Source: Bacteroidota bacterium (GTDB taxonomy: Bacteria; Bacteroidota; Kryptoniia; Kryptoniales; JAKASW01). Taken from it: a DNA stretch of 7,362 nucleotides. Location: NCBI GenBank assembly GCA_021796055.1, contig JAJYOS010000311.1, positions 1-7,362 of the forward strand, given 5' to 3'. Positions 1 to 6,600 of this stretch are shown here, piece by piece. Position numbers and translations under genes: made by a program. The notes below the pieces were generated by a model. It made no database searches. It saw nothing but the letters and a program-made list of their open reading frames with translations, and was not told the DNA's origin. The number at the start of each line of letters is the position of its first letter. Position 1 is the stretch's first letter.

Positions 1-685
1 CTCCATCGGCTATTTCAGGCAGGATTTGTATTTCCGTCTCCGGTCGGTAAACATTTATGTACCGCCACTCAGGGAAAGGCGCGAGGACATCCCAATATTC
101 ATCGAGAAGTTCGCCAGAGAATTTTCTAATCGCAACAGGATTGAGTTCGGAGGTTTCACCCACGATGCCATTGAAGCATTGTCGGGTCTCGAATGGCCCG
201 GCAATGTCCGTGAGCTGAAGAACCTCGTCGAGAGTGTCATCGTGCTGGAGCGAGGAAAGAAAGTGGATTCGGATTCGATCGTGAAGTACCTGCCGAAGAA
301 CGAAACTCTGTACATGGGTGAACCGACAAGCAGATTTCTTCCCGTGCATGTCGACAAGACGCCGGAAGAATCAGAGAGAGAGCTCATACTTCGCGCGCTG
401 TGGGAGATCAAGAATGATATTGTCGACCTCAAGAGCATAATCGGTTCAGGCATGGTTGGAGGGAAGCTGTCTCTTCCAGTTCCGCACGCATATACCGGAG
501 CGGAATCGGATAACGGCGGAACGCGCGACGGCGCCGAGTTGAATCTCAGAGAGGTGGAGAAGTACCTCATAAAGACTGCAATAGAAAAGTTTCACGGCAA
601 CAAAAGGATGGCTGCCGACGCTCTGGGGATAAGCATGCGGTCTTTGTATCGCAAACTCCAGGAGTATAAATTAAAGGACGTTTGA
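1..685 (+). CDS. Sigma-54-dependent transcriptional activator, 3' part (5' end outside window)
   Basis: This is the C-terminal portion of a bacterial enhancer-binding protein that uses ATP hydrolysis to open sigma-54 promoters. The frame is open from base 2 with no start, so the gene begins upstream. 227 residues are visible. They begin with FRQDLYFRL and PPLRERREDIP, hallmark late AAA+ motifs, followed by WPGNVREL at visible residues 65-72, whose Arg is the sensor II residue. A variable linker of about 100 residues follows. It includes a helical stretch (ERELILRALWEIKNDIVDLK), then a Gly/Asp-rich part. The protein ends in a Fis-type helix-turn-helix (NKRMAADALGISMRSLYRKL). This linker-plus-HTH style resembles Bacteroidota regulators that lack a receiver domain, but the N-terminus cannot be seen. 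The stop TGA overlaps the next gene's ATG by one base, so the two are probably translationally coupled. The family call is very secure; the target genes are unknown. Confidence 0.96.
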   Translation, partial: SIGYFRQDLYFRLRSVNIYVPPLRERREDIPIFIEKFAREFSNRNRIEFGGFTHDAIEALSGLEWPGNVRELKNLVESVIVLERGKKVDSDSIVKYLPKNETLYMGEPTSRFLPVHVDKTPEESERELILRALWEIKNDIVDLKSIIGSGMVGGKLSLPVPHAYTGAESDNGGTRDGAELNLREVEKYLIKTAIEKFHGNKRMAADALGISMRSLYRKLQEYKLKDV

Positions 686-1176
686 TGAAATACTGCGCAT
701 TTTTCGCGCTTTTGCTGGCTATTAGCGGTTGCACGTATTCCTTTCGTGGAGCGTCTCTTCCACCCGGTGTACATTCGGTGGCGGTCGAGGTGTTCGACGA
801 CAAGAGTGGTTATGGCGATCCTAGTCTGAGGACCAATCTGACGAACATGCTCACGCAACAACTTATTTCGGACAACACATATCAAGTAACGAGCATGTCG
901 ACGGCAGATGCCGCTATTATCGGTACGATAAACAGCGTGAGCACTCAGCCGGTCTCGATCAACGGAAATGAGCAGGTTGGAAAGTGGCAGATTACAGTGA
1001 ACGTGTCGGTGAGGTTCGAGAACCTGAAAACTCAGAAGGACATTTGGACGAAGCAGTTCTCGGACTGGGGTGAGTATGATCCCAGCGCCGGTCCTTCGAA
1101 CAGGAATCAGGGCCTGAGCCAGGCCGAAGATAAATTGAGTCAGGATATCCTGTTGGCATTGGTAACAAACTGGTAA
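685..1176 (+). CDS. lptE: LptE-family outer-membrane lipoprotein (LPS assembly)
   Basis: A 163-residue lipoprotein. LptE plugs the LptD barrel in the outer membrane and helps deliver lipopolysaccharide to the surface. The N-terminus is a short signal peptide (basic MKY, then hydrophobic FFALLLAI) ending in a lipobox ISGC with Cys16 as the lipidated residue. Thr at +2 fits outer-membrane sorting rather than inner-membrane retention. The start of the mature protein, YSFRGASLPPGVHSVAV, matches the pattern of Bacteroidota/Chlorobiota LptE proteins. The rest is predicted beta-rich with a polar C-terminal helix. I chose ATG 685 because it gives a clean signal peptide. A TTG one codon earlier (682) is also open but would place a Met-Met start inside the upstream stop. 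The ATG overlaps the regulator's TGA, implying co-translation with it. The size matches the family (about 160-190 residues). LptE proteins diverge strongly, so the name rests on the N-terminal motif, the length and the neighbourhood. Confidence 0.82.
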   Translation: MKYCAFFALLLAISGCTYSFRGASLPPGVHSVAVEVFDDKSGYGDPSLRTNLTNMLTQQLISDNTYQVTSMSTADAAIIGTINSVSTQPVSINGNEQVGKWQITVNVSVRFENLKTQKDIWTKQFSDWGEYDPSAGPSNRNQGLSQAEDKLSQDILLALVTNW

Positions 1177-1182
1177 AAATTA

Positions 1183-1200
1183 TCCGGGCGGAAATCCGGG
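1183..1200 (+). promoter_or_regulatory. Small hairpin abutting the glycosyltransferase ribosome binding site
   Basis: TCCGGG at 1183-1188 can pair with TCCGGG at 1195-1200 (four G-C pairs flanked by two G-U pairs in RNA) around the six-base loop CGGAAA. The same bases form a direct repeat ATCCGGG at 1182-1188 and 1194-1200. The Shine-Dalgarno sequence starts at the very next base. There is no U-tract, so it is not an intrinsic terminator. It could shield or expose the ribosome binding site or protect mRNA, but it may also be chance. Confidence 0.3.
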
Positions 1201-1206
1201 AAGGAG
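1201..1206 (+). promoter_or_regulatory. Shine-Dalgarno sequence of the glycosyltransferase gene
   Basis: AAGGAG lies nine bases before ATG 1216. It is the strongest ribosome binding site in the window and fixes that start. The other genes have weak or no recognisable Shine-Dalgarno sequences. Confidence 0.75.
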
Positions 1207-1215
1207 CAAATTAAA

Positions 1216-2736
1216 ATGTCACCGCGCCTTGAAGACGCACTTCTGGTTTCTTACATAATCGCTTTGAGCTTCCCATTCATATTTGGCTCAAACGGTTTTT
1301 TGATGATTTATTATTACTTCCGTTACAGGAACAGGCAAGTCGCCCGGAAGGGGGAGTTAAAAGAGCTTCCTAATGTTACCATCCAGCTTCCAGTTTACAA
1401 CGAACTGTATGTTGTCAATAGGGCGATAGACTCGATCTGTGCCCTCGACTATCCGAAGGATAAACTCGAGATACAGGTGCTGGACGATTCAACCGATGAG
1501 ACAACTTCGATCATAGCGCAGAAGGTCAGCGAGAAGTCGGGACAGGGATTCGATATCAAACATATCCGCAGGGGGAACAGGCAGGGTTTCAAGGCCGGCG
1601 CCTTGAAAGTGGGTTTGGCTCAGGCCAAGGGTGAATACGTCGCGATTTTTGATGCCGACTTCATTCCGCGTCACGATTTTCTGAAGACGACACTACCGTA
1701 TTTCGCAGACTCGAAAGTCGGGCTTGTGCAGACGAGGTGGGAGCATATCAACAGCGACTACTCACTTCTGACCCGCGCGCAGGCGATTGCCCTCGACGGC
1801 CACTTCGTAATCGAGCAGCAGGTTCGCAACAAGGCGGGTTTCTTCATGAACTTCAACGGCACGGCGGGGATCTGGCGCCGCAGCTGCATAGAGGAGTCGG
1901 GCAACTGGGAAGCCGATACGCTGGCGGAAGATCTCGACTTGAGCTACCGCGCGCAGCTTAAAGGTTGGCAATTCGTTTTCATGAAAGAATACACTTCACC
2001 CGCCGAACTCCCGGCCGACGTGAACGGACTAAGGTCGCAGCAATTCCGCTGGACAAAGGGCGCGATAGAGGCATCGAAGAAACTCCTTCCGCAAGTGTGG
2101 AAGTCGAAGCTCCCGCTCAGGGTCAAGATACACTCGACGATACACCTGACAGCGAGCCTTGTCTACCCGTTCGTCCTTCTTATCGCGATACTGCAGCTTC
2201 CAGCTGTGTTGATAAAGCACACCGGTCAGTACGACGCGACATTCATGCTGATGGGAGGATTCATTTTCGCGTTCTTCGGAACTTTCGTCTTCTACCTCTA
2301 CAGTCAAAAAGATATTTATGCCGACTGGCGACGGAGGATTTATCTCTTCCCGGTTTTCATGGCCGGAAGCATGGGGCTGTCGGTGAACAATACGAAGGCC
2401 GTCCTCGAGGGATTGTTCAACAAGAAATCAGAGTTTGTCAGGACCCCTAAATATGGCATGACCGCCCACGGCGGTTCGTGGGCCGACAAGAAGTACACAC
2501 AGCGGAAGATAAACTGGGTGTCCATCGCGGAGTTTGTACTCGCGTTATATTGCCTGGCGGGAATCGCGCTGTCCGTGGCCGACCTGGAGTTCGCCGCAGT
2601 GCCGTTTGAATTGCTCTTCTTCGCCGGATTTGGTTCGATATCCTATCTGTCGATAAAGCAGGCTCTGCTCGCGAGGAAATCGGCCGTTAGAACAGTGCCG
2701 AAGGCGGAACCTGTCGCGGACCAGATTATCAAGTAG
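1216..2736 (+). CDS. Membrane glycosyltransferase family 2, cellulose synthase-like / beta-glycan synthase
   Basis: A 506-residue processive-type GT2 enzyme expected to polymerise a beta-linked glycan from a nucleotide sugar at the inner membrane while threading the product outward. One N-terminal hydrophobic segment (about 9-35) precedes a cytosolic GT-A domain beginning near NVTIQLPVYNE (53-63). All the signature residues are present: Asp90-Asp91 in VLDDSTDE, the DAD metal-binding motif at 146-148, the catalytic-base-type AED at 237-239, and QQFRW at 275-279 (the QxxRW motif). The FVRTPKYG stretch that follows is typical of the cellulose synthase-like/CslA-type group. About five hydrophobic segments follow in the second half (roughly 305-333, 343-365, 375-400, 433-456, 459-487). 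No PilZ domain is visible, so direct cyclic-di-GMP control as in BcsA is not evident. The product (glucan, mannan, glucomannan or other) cannot be read from sequence. No bcsB, bcsC or glycan hydrolase partner lies nearby. The start follows a good Shine-Dalgarno sequence 40 bases after lptE. Confidence 0.93.
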   Translation: MSPRLEDALLVSYIIALSFPFIFGSNGFLMIYYYFRYRNRQVARKGELKELPNVTIQLPVYNELYVVNRAIDSICALDYPKDKLEIQVLDDSTDETTSIIAQKVSEKSGQGFDIKHIRRGNRQGFKAGALKVGLAQAKGEYVAIFDADFIPRHDFLKTTLPYFADSKVGLVQTRWEHINSDYSLLTRAQAIALDGHFVIEQQVRNKAGFFMNFNGTAGIWRRSCIEESGNWEADTLAEDLDLSYRAQLKGWQFVFMKEYTSPAELPADVNGLRSQQFRWTKGAIEASKKLLPQVWKSKLPLRVKIHSTIHLTASLVYPFVLLIAILQLPAVLIKHTGQYDATFMLMGGFIFAFFGTFVFYLYSQKDIYADWRRRIYLFPVFMAGSMGLSVNNTKAVLEGLFNKKSEFVRTPKYGMTAHGGSWADKKYTQRKINWVSIAEFVLALYCLAGIALSVADLEFAAVPFELLFFAGFGSISYLSIKQALLARKSAVRTVPKAEPVADQIIK

Positions 2737-2810
2737 TATCAAATGTCTCAGCCTTCACTTTGAATGAATAAGTCGTCGAAAACAATCAGCATAATCGTCC
2801 TAAATCGGTA
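2737..2810 (+). other. Intergenic gap with two tandem micro-ORFs
   Basis: This 74-base spacer is the longest in the window. It contains a 6-codon frame (ATG 2743, stop TGA 2761-2763), immediately followed by a 15-codon frame (ATG 2764, stop TAG 2809-2811). The second stop overlaps the GTG 2811 start of the next gene by one base. Neither has a recognisable ribosome binding site. I see no hairpin with a U-tract and no convincing promoter. A TTTG at 2759-2762 partly resembles the Bacteroidota -7 element (TAnnTTTG), but it lacks the TA and has no matching upstream element. The gap may be only untranslated leader. Confidence 0.25.
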
Positions 2811-3794
2811 GTGGCAATGAATTACCGATATGGCGGTAAGGACCTTGTCCTTCTTCAGTATCTTGAGGACAAGGTGAAGAAAGATCCGGGCTCGACATTT
2901 TTTGCGATGCTCGCATATTTCTATCTCCAGATCGACAGGGTTGCGGAAGCGCTCTCCGTCGCTCAGCGCGGCGTCATTGCCCACCCGAATTACTCGACGG
3001 GCCATGCCGTTCTCGCGATGGCAATGATCAAGGCTGGATTCTATCGGGAAGCAAGGAAAGAAATTCTGAAGGCCGCGGATCTCCATCCGGGTTCTCCGAT
3101 GATCGAATCGTTGAAAGAAGATGTCGACAAGCAGGAGCAGGCCGATTCGATAGGAAGGAAAATCGCCGAGCAGTATCGCAAGGAAGCGGGAAGCGACATC
3201 ATGAAGACGGTGGAGCAGACGCTGAAAGCGAATCCGATTACCACATCGGACGAGGATCTTCTGATACCGGGCCTCGAAGCGATTATCGGCGAAGACCTGT
3301 CGGGCTTGCAGAACAAGGTGTCTAAAACATTCCAACCTGTCCAGCCTGCGCCGAAGCTCGATAAGGTTATTGAGAGAGAAGAACCGGAATCGAGATCCGA
3401 GCCTGAGTCAGCAAACGCCAGAGATATCATCGACAGGGTTACACGTGAGTTTGGAGACAAGATCATCACGGACTTGCCAAGTCCGGAGACTCCTGAAAAA
3501 GAACCTTTGGATGAGTCGGACGATTTTGATCTCGAAACGCTTGCCCGCGAGTTGGACGCCGCGGGACCTATTCGACCTCAGGAAAGCTCAGGCCATGATC
3601 GAGACGAAGACTCGGCAATTGAGCTCACTCCGGAAATAGTCACCGACACGCTGGCCGCGATTTTCGAGCAGCAGGGACAGTTGAAAACCGCGATTGAAGC
3701 TTACAATATTCTTATTAACAAAAAACCGGAACAGGCGGAATTTTATCGCGGAAAGATCACGGAGCTGGAATCAAGGGCAAATGATCAGCACTGA
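2811..3794 (+). CDS. Tetratricopeptide repeat protein with acidic linker
   Basis: A probably cytoplasmic protein of 327 residues (325 if ATG 2817 is used), with no signal peptide or membrane segment. Residues about 10-110 form TPR-like helical hairpins: LAYFYLQIDRVAEALSVAQRG followed by HAVLAMAMIKAGFYREARKE, each with the small/Ala-Leu spacing of TPRs. A long polar, strongly acidic, Pro-rich region (about 190-270) is probably disordered. A last TPR (about 275-320: TDTLAAIFEQQGQLKTAIEA, then KPEQAEFYRGKI) closes the protein. This closing pattern is one I recall from Bacteroidota TPR proteins encoded near lptE and secG. TPRs bind other proteins; the partner is unknown. The start is GTG 2811 or ATG 2817. 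Upstream the frame is open only to a TAA at 2769-2771 with no better start, and neither choice has a clear ribosome binding site. The 3' end overlaps the methyltransferase gene by 14 bases. Confidence 0.85.
   Translation: MAMNYRYGGKDLVLLQYLEDKVKKDPGSTFFAMLAYFYLQIDRVAEALSVAQRGVIAHPNYSTGHAVLAMAMIKAGFYREARKEILKAADLHPGSPMIESLKEDVDKQEQADSIGRKIAEQYRKEAGSDIMKTVEQTLKANPITTSDEDLLIPGLEAIIGEDLSGLQNKVSKTFQPVQPAPKLDKVIEREEPESRSEPESANARDIIDRVTREFGDKIITDLPSPETPEKEPLDESDDFDLETLARELDAAGPIRPQESSGHDRDEDSAIELTPEIVTDTLAAIFEQQGQLKTAIEAYNILINKKPEQAEFYRGKITELESRANDQH
3773..3777 (+). promoter_or_regulatory. Likely ribosome binding site for ubiE/menG inside the TPR gene
   Basis: AAGGG lies three bases before ATG 3781, an unusually short spacing. 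A GGAG at 3761-3764 is 16 bases away, which is rather far. The site supports ATG 3781 over upstream non-ATG starts in the same frame. Ribosomes finishing the TPR gene (stop 3792-3794) could also reinitiate here. Confidence 0.45.
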
Positions 3795-4521
3795 CAACTT
3801 CGATCCCGTCGAAGAAAGACGGGATGCCTCGGCGAAGAACCAGTATGTCAGGCGAATGTTTAACAACATTTCACGCCGCTACGACTTTCTTAACCACTTC
3901 CTAAGCGCGGGCATCGATCGCGTCTGGCGGAAGAAGGCCATTAAGCTTTCGGGCCTTGCAGCGGGGAACACATTCCTTGATGTCGCCTGCGGTACGGGTG
4001 ATTTGTCCGTCGAAGCCGCGAAATCAAACCCGAAGAAAATCGTGGGAGTAGACTTTGCGGAAAACATGCTGAGCGGTTTTCGGGCCAAGAAGGAGAGCCT
4101 CGGTCTTGATGGGAAGGTTGAGATAATTCAGGCGAGCGCGGAGGAGCTGCCGTTCGCCGAGGGAGCGTTCGACGTAGCCGCTGTCGCTTTCGGCGCGCGA
4201 AACTTCGGGGATCTTAAGAAAGGTTTGGCGGAGATGCACCGCGTGCTTAAGAGCGGGGGGAGGGTCGTGGTCCTTGAATTCTCCAAGCCTAAAGTGTTTC
4301 CCATCAGGGAGCTCTACTTCATGTATTTCAGACATATTCTCCCCGCCGTCGGGAAGATCGTCTCGGGCGACGGCGGCGCGTATGCTTACCTGCCGGAATC
4401 CGTATCGGCTTTCCCTGACGGAGATGATTTCGAAGAGGTTATGAGGATCGTGAATTTCAGGGAAGTTCGCTCCGTGCCGATGACATTCGGCATAGCTACG
4501 GCATATTATGGAATTAAGTGA
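3781..4521 (+). CDS. ubiE: Demethylmenaquinone methyltransferase (UbiE/MenG)
   Basis: A 246-residue SAM-dependent C-methyltransferase that converts demethylmenaquinol to menaquinol. In ubiquinone makers the same enzyme also methylates a ubiquinone precursor. The N-terminal family signature is present (VRRMFNNISRRYDFLNHFLS, about 23-42), then GIDRVWR. The SAM-binding motif I is LDVACGTGD (66-74) with acidic Asp91 in VGVDFAENM. The FGARNF motif (137-142) and the second UbiE signature RVLKSGGRVVVLEFSKP (154-170) follow. The C-terminus is complete and matches family length. I chose ATG 3781 because it leaves the usual short N-terminal tail before the signature. The frame is open further upstream, but only as out-of-frame sequence of the TPR gene. 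No other ubiquinone gene is visible, so the menaquinone role (also called menG) is more likely. It overlaps the TPR gene by 14 bases and ends 6 bases before the kinase gene, suggesting a shared transcript. Confidence 0.96.
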   Translation: MISTDNFDPVEERRDASAKNQYVRRMFNNISRRYDFLNHFLSAGIDRVWRKKAIKLSGLAAGNTFLDVACGTGDLSVEAAKSNPKKIVGVDFAENMLSGFRAKKESLGLDGKVEIIQASAEELPFAEGAFDVAAVAFGARNFGDLKKGLAEMHRVLKSGGRVVVLEFSKPKVFPIRELYFMYFRHILPAVGKIVSGDGGAYAYLPESVSAFPDGDDFEEVMRIVNFREVRSVPMTFGIATAYYGIK

Positions 4522-4527
4522 TCGCGC

Positions 4528-6537
4528 ATGGATGAGATAGTAGAAATAGTAAACGGTAATTTCGAAGAAATAACGAATCGGTGGGCCGGAACGATAGGAT
4601 CGTTCCCGAAATATTTCGGAAGTTCCCAGATTCCCTTTTTCAAGAGCCAGATAACCGAGCTACTTCATTGCATACTTGACTTGTTGGAAGATCACGGACC
4701 TTCTCGTCTTGTGAAGTTCACCGACCGCATCGTCAAGCCGCCTTACAACGGACTTCTTACTCTTACAACGGTGCATGAGACGTTTCTGCTTGGCGAGGAT
4801 GCGATACTATCCGTCGTTCGCGAGAAGATGGTCGACAAGAATAAGCTCTTCGAGTACTCCCGCAGGATAGACGGCTGTTTTCACGAGATCATATACCAGT
4901 ACGCCGCCGCTTACCAGACTTATCAGAGCGAAGTGGGCGCCACGCGGAGGAAGGTCATCGAGCGCCAGCGCGAGACGCTGCTTAGGTTCACGAGGGCGAT
5001 GGGAGCCGCAAACGCATATGACGAAGCGCTCAGCGCGGCGGCGATAATCATAAAAGAAGAGTCGAAGGCAAACGCGGTGGAATTCTTCGCGTTCGACCAG
5101 AACTCTCAGCAGCTGACTTTCAGATTCTCGATGCCCGAGAAGGGGCCCACCGCGGGTGGGGAATTCCTCAACGCGCTCGCGGGCCAATTCACGGGTGAAG
5201 CAAGCGCGCGACGAAGTTATGCCGTCATGCAGGAAATTTACGGCAACAGGAGAATGGTAGTGATGTTGCCGGTATCGGCAGGCGACTTTCTCCTCGGGCT
5301 CCTGCTCCTCGCGTATCCATCCGTTCCATTGAGAGAAAGTAGCGTCGTGGATCTCCAGGAGGAGAGCATGAGCATACTCCTCGCTATGGTGGATCAACTC
5401 GGCTACGGGCTCATGAAATTTCTTCTACAGGGAGAGGTCACTTCCAGAGAGCATTATATTTCGATGCTGACCGATAACTCGGCGGACGCGATAATCGGAC
5501 TCGACGTGGCCGGAAAGATTGTCTCCTGGAACAAAGGGGCGGCTCTCCTCTTCGGCGTCGAACCCGACCAGGCCACCGGTCGGCCGTTTTCAATTCTCCT
5601 TCCGCAAGAAAAGAGACTGATCGGTGATGATGAGGTGATTCTCAAGAGGATCCACGATGAAGGGTCGGTGAAAAACTTCGAGCTGGATTGTGAAACTGTT
5701 TCAGGACAGAGGATCATGGTAAGCCTCACCGGAACTGTGCTCAAGGACGAAGAGGGAACGTTCATAGGGACTGCTCTCATCATGCGGGACGTGACTCAGC
5801 TAAAGCAGTACGAGATGGAATTGCGACAGACAGAGAAACTTTCATTTATCGGCCAGATCTCGACCGGAATCGCGCACGAGATAGGAACCCCTCTGAACAT
5901 AATACTGGGGAATGCCGAGTACCTGATGATGGATATGAAGGCCGGCGACAGGGACTACGACGAGCTCAAGATGATCATCGGAGAGACGAACAGGATCGCG
6001 AAGCTTATTCAGCAGCTTCTTGATTTCGCCCGACCAAAACGAATGAGATCGAAACCGGTGATGCTGAACACTGAAATAGTGGGCGTCCTTCAGCTTTTGA
6101 AGAACCAGCTCGAAAAATCGTCCATCAAGCTTACGCTGGATTTACATGACGGACCCCCTTACGTGTTCGGCGATCCGTCGCAACTCCAGGAAGTCTTTGT
6201 GAATTTAATAGTGAACGCGATTCACTCGATGGAAAAAGGAGGAGGGCTCACCATATCGACCACCGTGAACAGTGCGGCGGATGGCGGCACATTAGAAGTG
6301 GCGATCGCTGATAGTGGTTGCGGGATACCCGAAGAAAATCTCCAGAAGATATTCAATCCATTCTTCACGACTAAAGAGGTCGGCAAGGGAACCGGTCTCG
6401 GTCTGGCAATAGCCCAAAGGATCGTACAGGACCACAAAGGAACAATTTCGGTGGAAAGCACCGTCGGCAAGGGAACCATTTTCAGGTTGTCGTTCCCGAT
6501 ATATGCCGCCGAGGCTGCGCCGACAGAAAAGCCATAG
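4528..6537 (+). CDS. Soluble sensor histidine kinase (RsbRD-like N-term, GAF, PAS, HisKA, HATPase)
   Basis: A 669-residue histidine kinase with no hydrophobic segment long enough to span a membrane, so it should sense a cytoplasmic signal. Residues about 5-135 are an all-helical domain resembling the RsbRD-type N-terminal domain of stressosome proteins (tentative). A short helix leads to a GAF-like domain (about 149-298). A PAS domain (about 309-428) begins HYISMLTDNSADAIIGLD. The dimerisation helix carries the H-box IAHEIGTPLN with phospho-accepting His450. The ATPase domain has the N-box NLIVNAIHSM (Asn563), G1 DSGCGIP (595-601), F-box FNPFFTTK (609-616) and G2 GKGTGLGLAI (619-628), so it looks fully active. 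The catalytic core is of the NtrB/ZraS style, matching the NtrC-type regulator encoded next. ATG 4528 follows a weak AAGTGA (4516-4521) that overlaps the ubiE stop. The ligand or cofactor of the GAF and PAS domains cannot be told from sequence. Confidence 0.93.
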   Translation: MDEIVEIVNGNFEEITNRWAGTIGSFPKYFGSSQIPFFKSQITELLHCILDLLEDHGPSRLVKFTDRIVKPPYNGLLTLTTVHETFLLGEDAILSVVREKMVDKNKLFEYSRRIDGCFHEIIYQYAAAYQTYQSEVGATRRKVIERQRETLLRFTRAMGAANAYDEALSAAAIIIKEESKANAVEFFAFDQNSQQLTFRFSMPEKGPTAGGEFLNALAGQFTGEASARRSYAVMQEIYGNRRMVVMLPVSAGDFLLGLLLLAYPSVPLRESSVVDLQEESMSILLAMVDQLGYGLMKFLLQGEVTSREHYISMLTDNSADAIIGLDVAGKIVSWNKGAALLFGVEPDQATGRPFSILLPQEKRLIGDDEVILKRIHDEGSVKNFELDCETVSGQRIMVSLTGTVLKDEEGTFIGTALIMRDVTQLKQYEMELRQTEKLSFIGQISTGIAHEIGTPLNIILGNAEYLMMDMKAGDRDYDELKMIIGETNRIAKLIQQLLDFARPKRMRSKPVMLNTEIVGVLQLLKNQLEKSSIKLTLDLHDGPPYVFGDPSQLQEVFVNLIVNAIHSMEKGGGLTISTTVNSAADGGTLEVAIADSGCGIPEENLQKIFNPFFTTKEVGKGTGLGLAIAQRIVQDHKGTISVESTVGKGTIFRLSFPIYAAEAAPTEKP

Positions 6538-6600
6538 GTTTAAACAAATTAGACTCAACGGATTGCGTGACACACCGTAGAGATAAAAGCGGAATCGAAT
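6538..6600 (+). other. Short spacer between kinase and response regulator genes
   Basis: This 63-base spacer shows no terminator. The best inverted repeat is only ACGG/CCGT around a 13-base loop. I found no sigma-54 (GG-N10-GC) or Bacteroidota-type promoter by eye. GGA at 6591-6593 is a weak candidate ribosome binding site for ATG 6601. Confidence 0.4.

Noticed and set aside
1737..2450. Plus-strand alternative frames inside the glycosyltransferase gene (74 and 161 codons)
   Set aside because: They overlap the catalytic motifs and membrane helices of the GT2 frame and encode Arg/Gly-rich nonsense without domains.
2737..2810. Sigma-54 or Bacteroidota-type promoter before the TPR gene
   Set aside because: No GG-N10-GC pair is present. 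The only TTTG lacks the preceding TA and a matching upstream element. The scan was by eye only.
2748..3335. Minus-strand open frame of 195 codons
   Set aside because: It shadows the TPR gene, shows no known motif and has low-complexity Arg/His/Leu content.
3694..3780. Extended N-terminus for the methyltransferase (29 extra residues)
   Set aside because: It starts on a non-ATG codon deep in the TPR gene. The extra residues are basic and unlike UbiE/MenG N-termini, and ATG 3781 has a nearby AAGGG.
4807..5397. Long open frame on the minus strand (196 codons)
   Set aside because: It lies wholly inside the kinase gene, has no recognisable domain and is rich in His/Arg/Glu as expected for antisense of GC-rich codons.
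6558..6580. Possible terminator after the kinase gene
   Set aside because: The stem is only four base pairs with a 13-base loop and no U-tract, and the partner regulator follows on the same strand.
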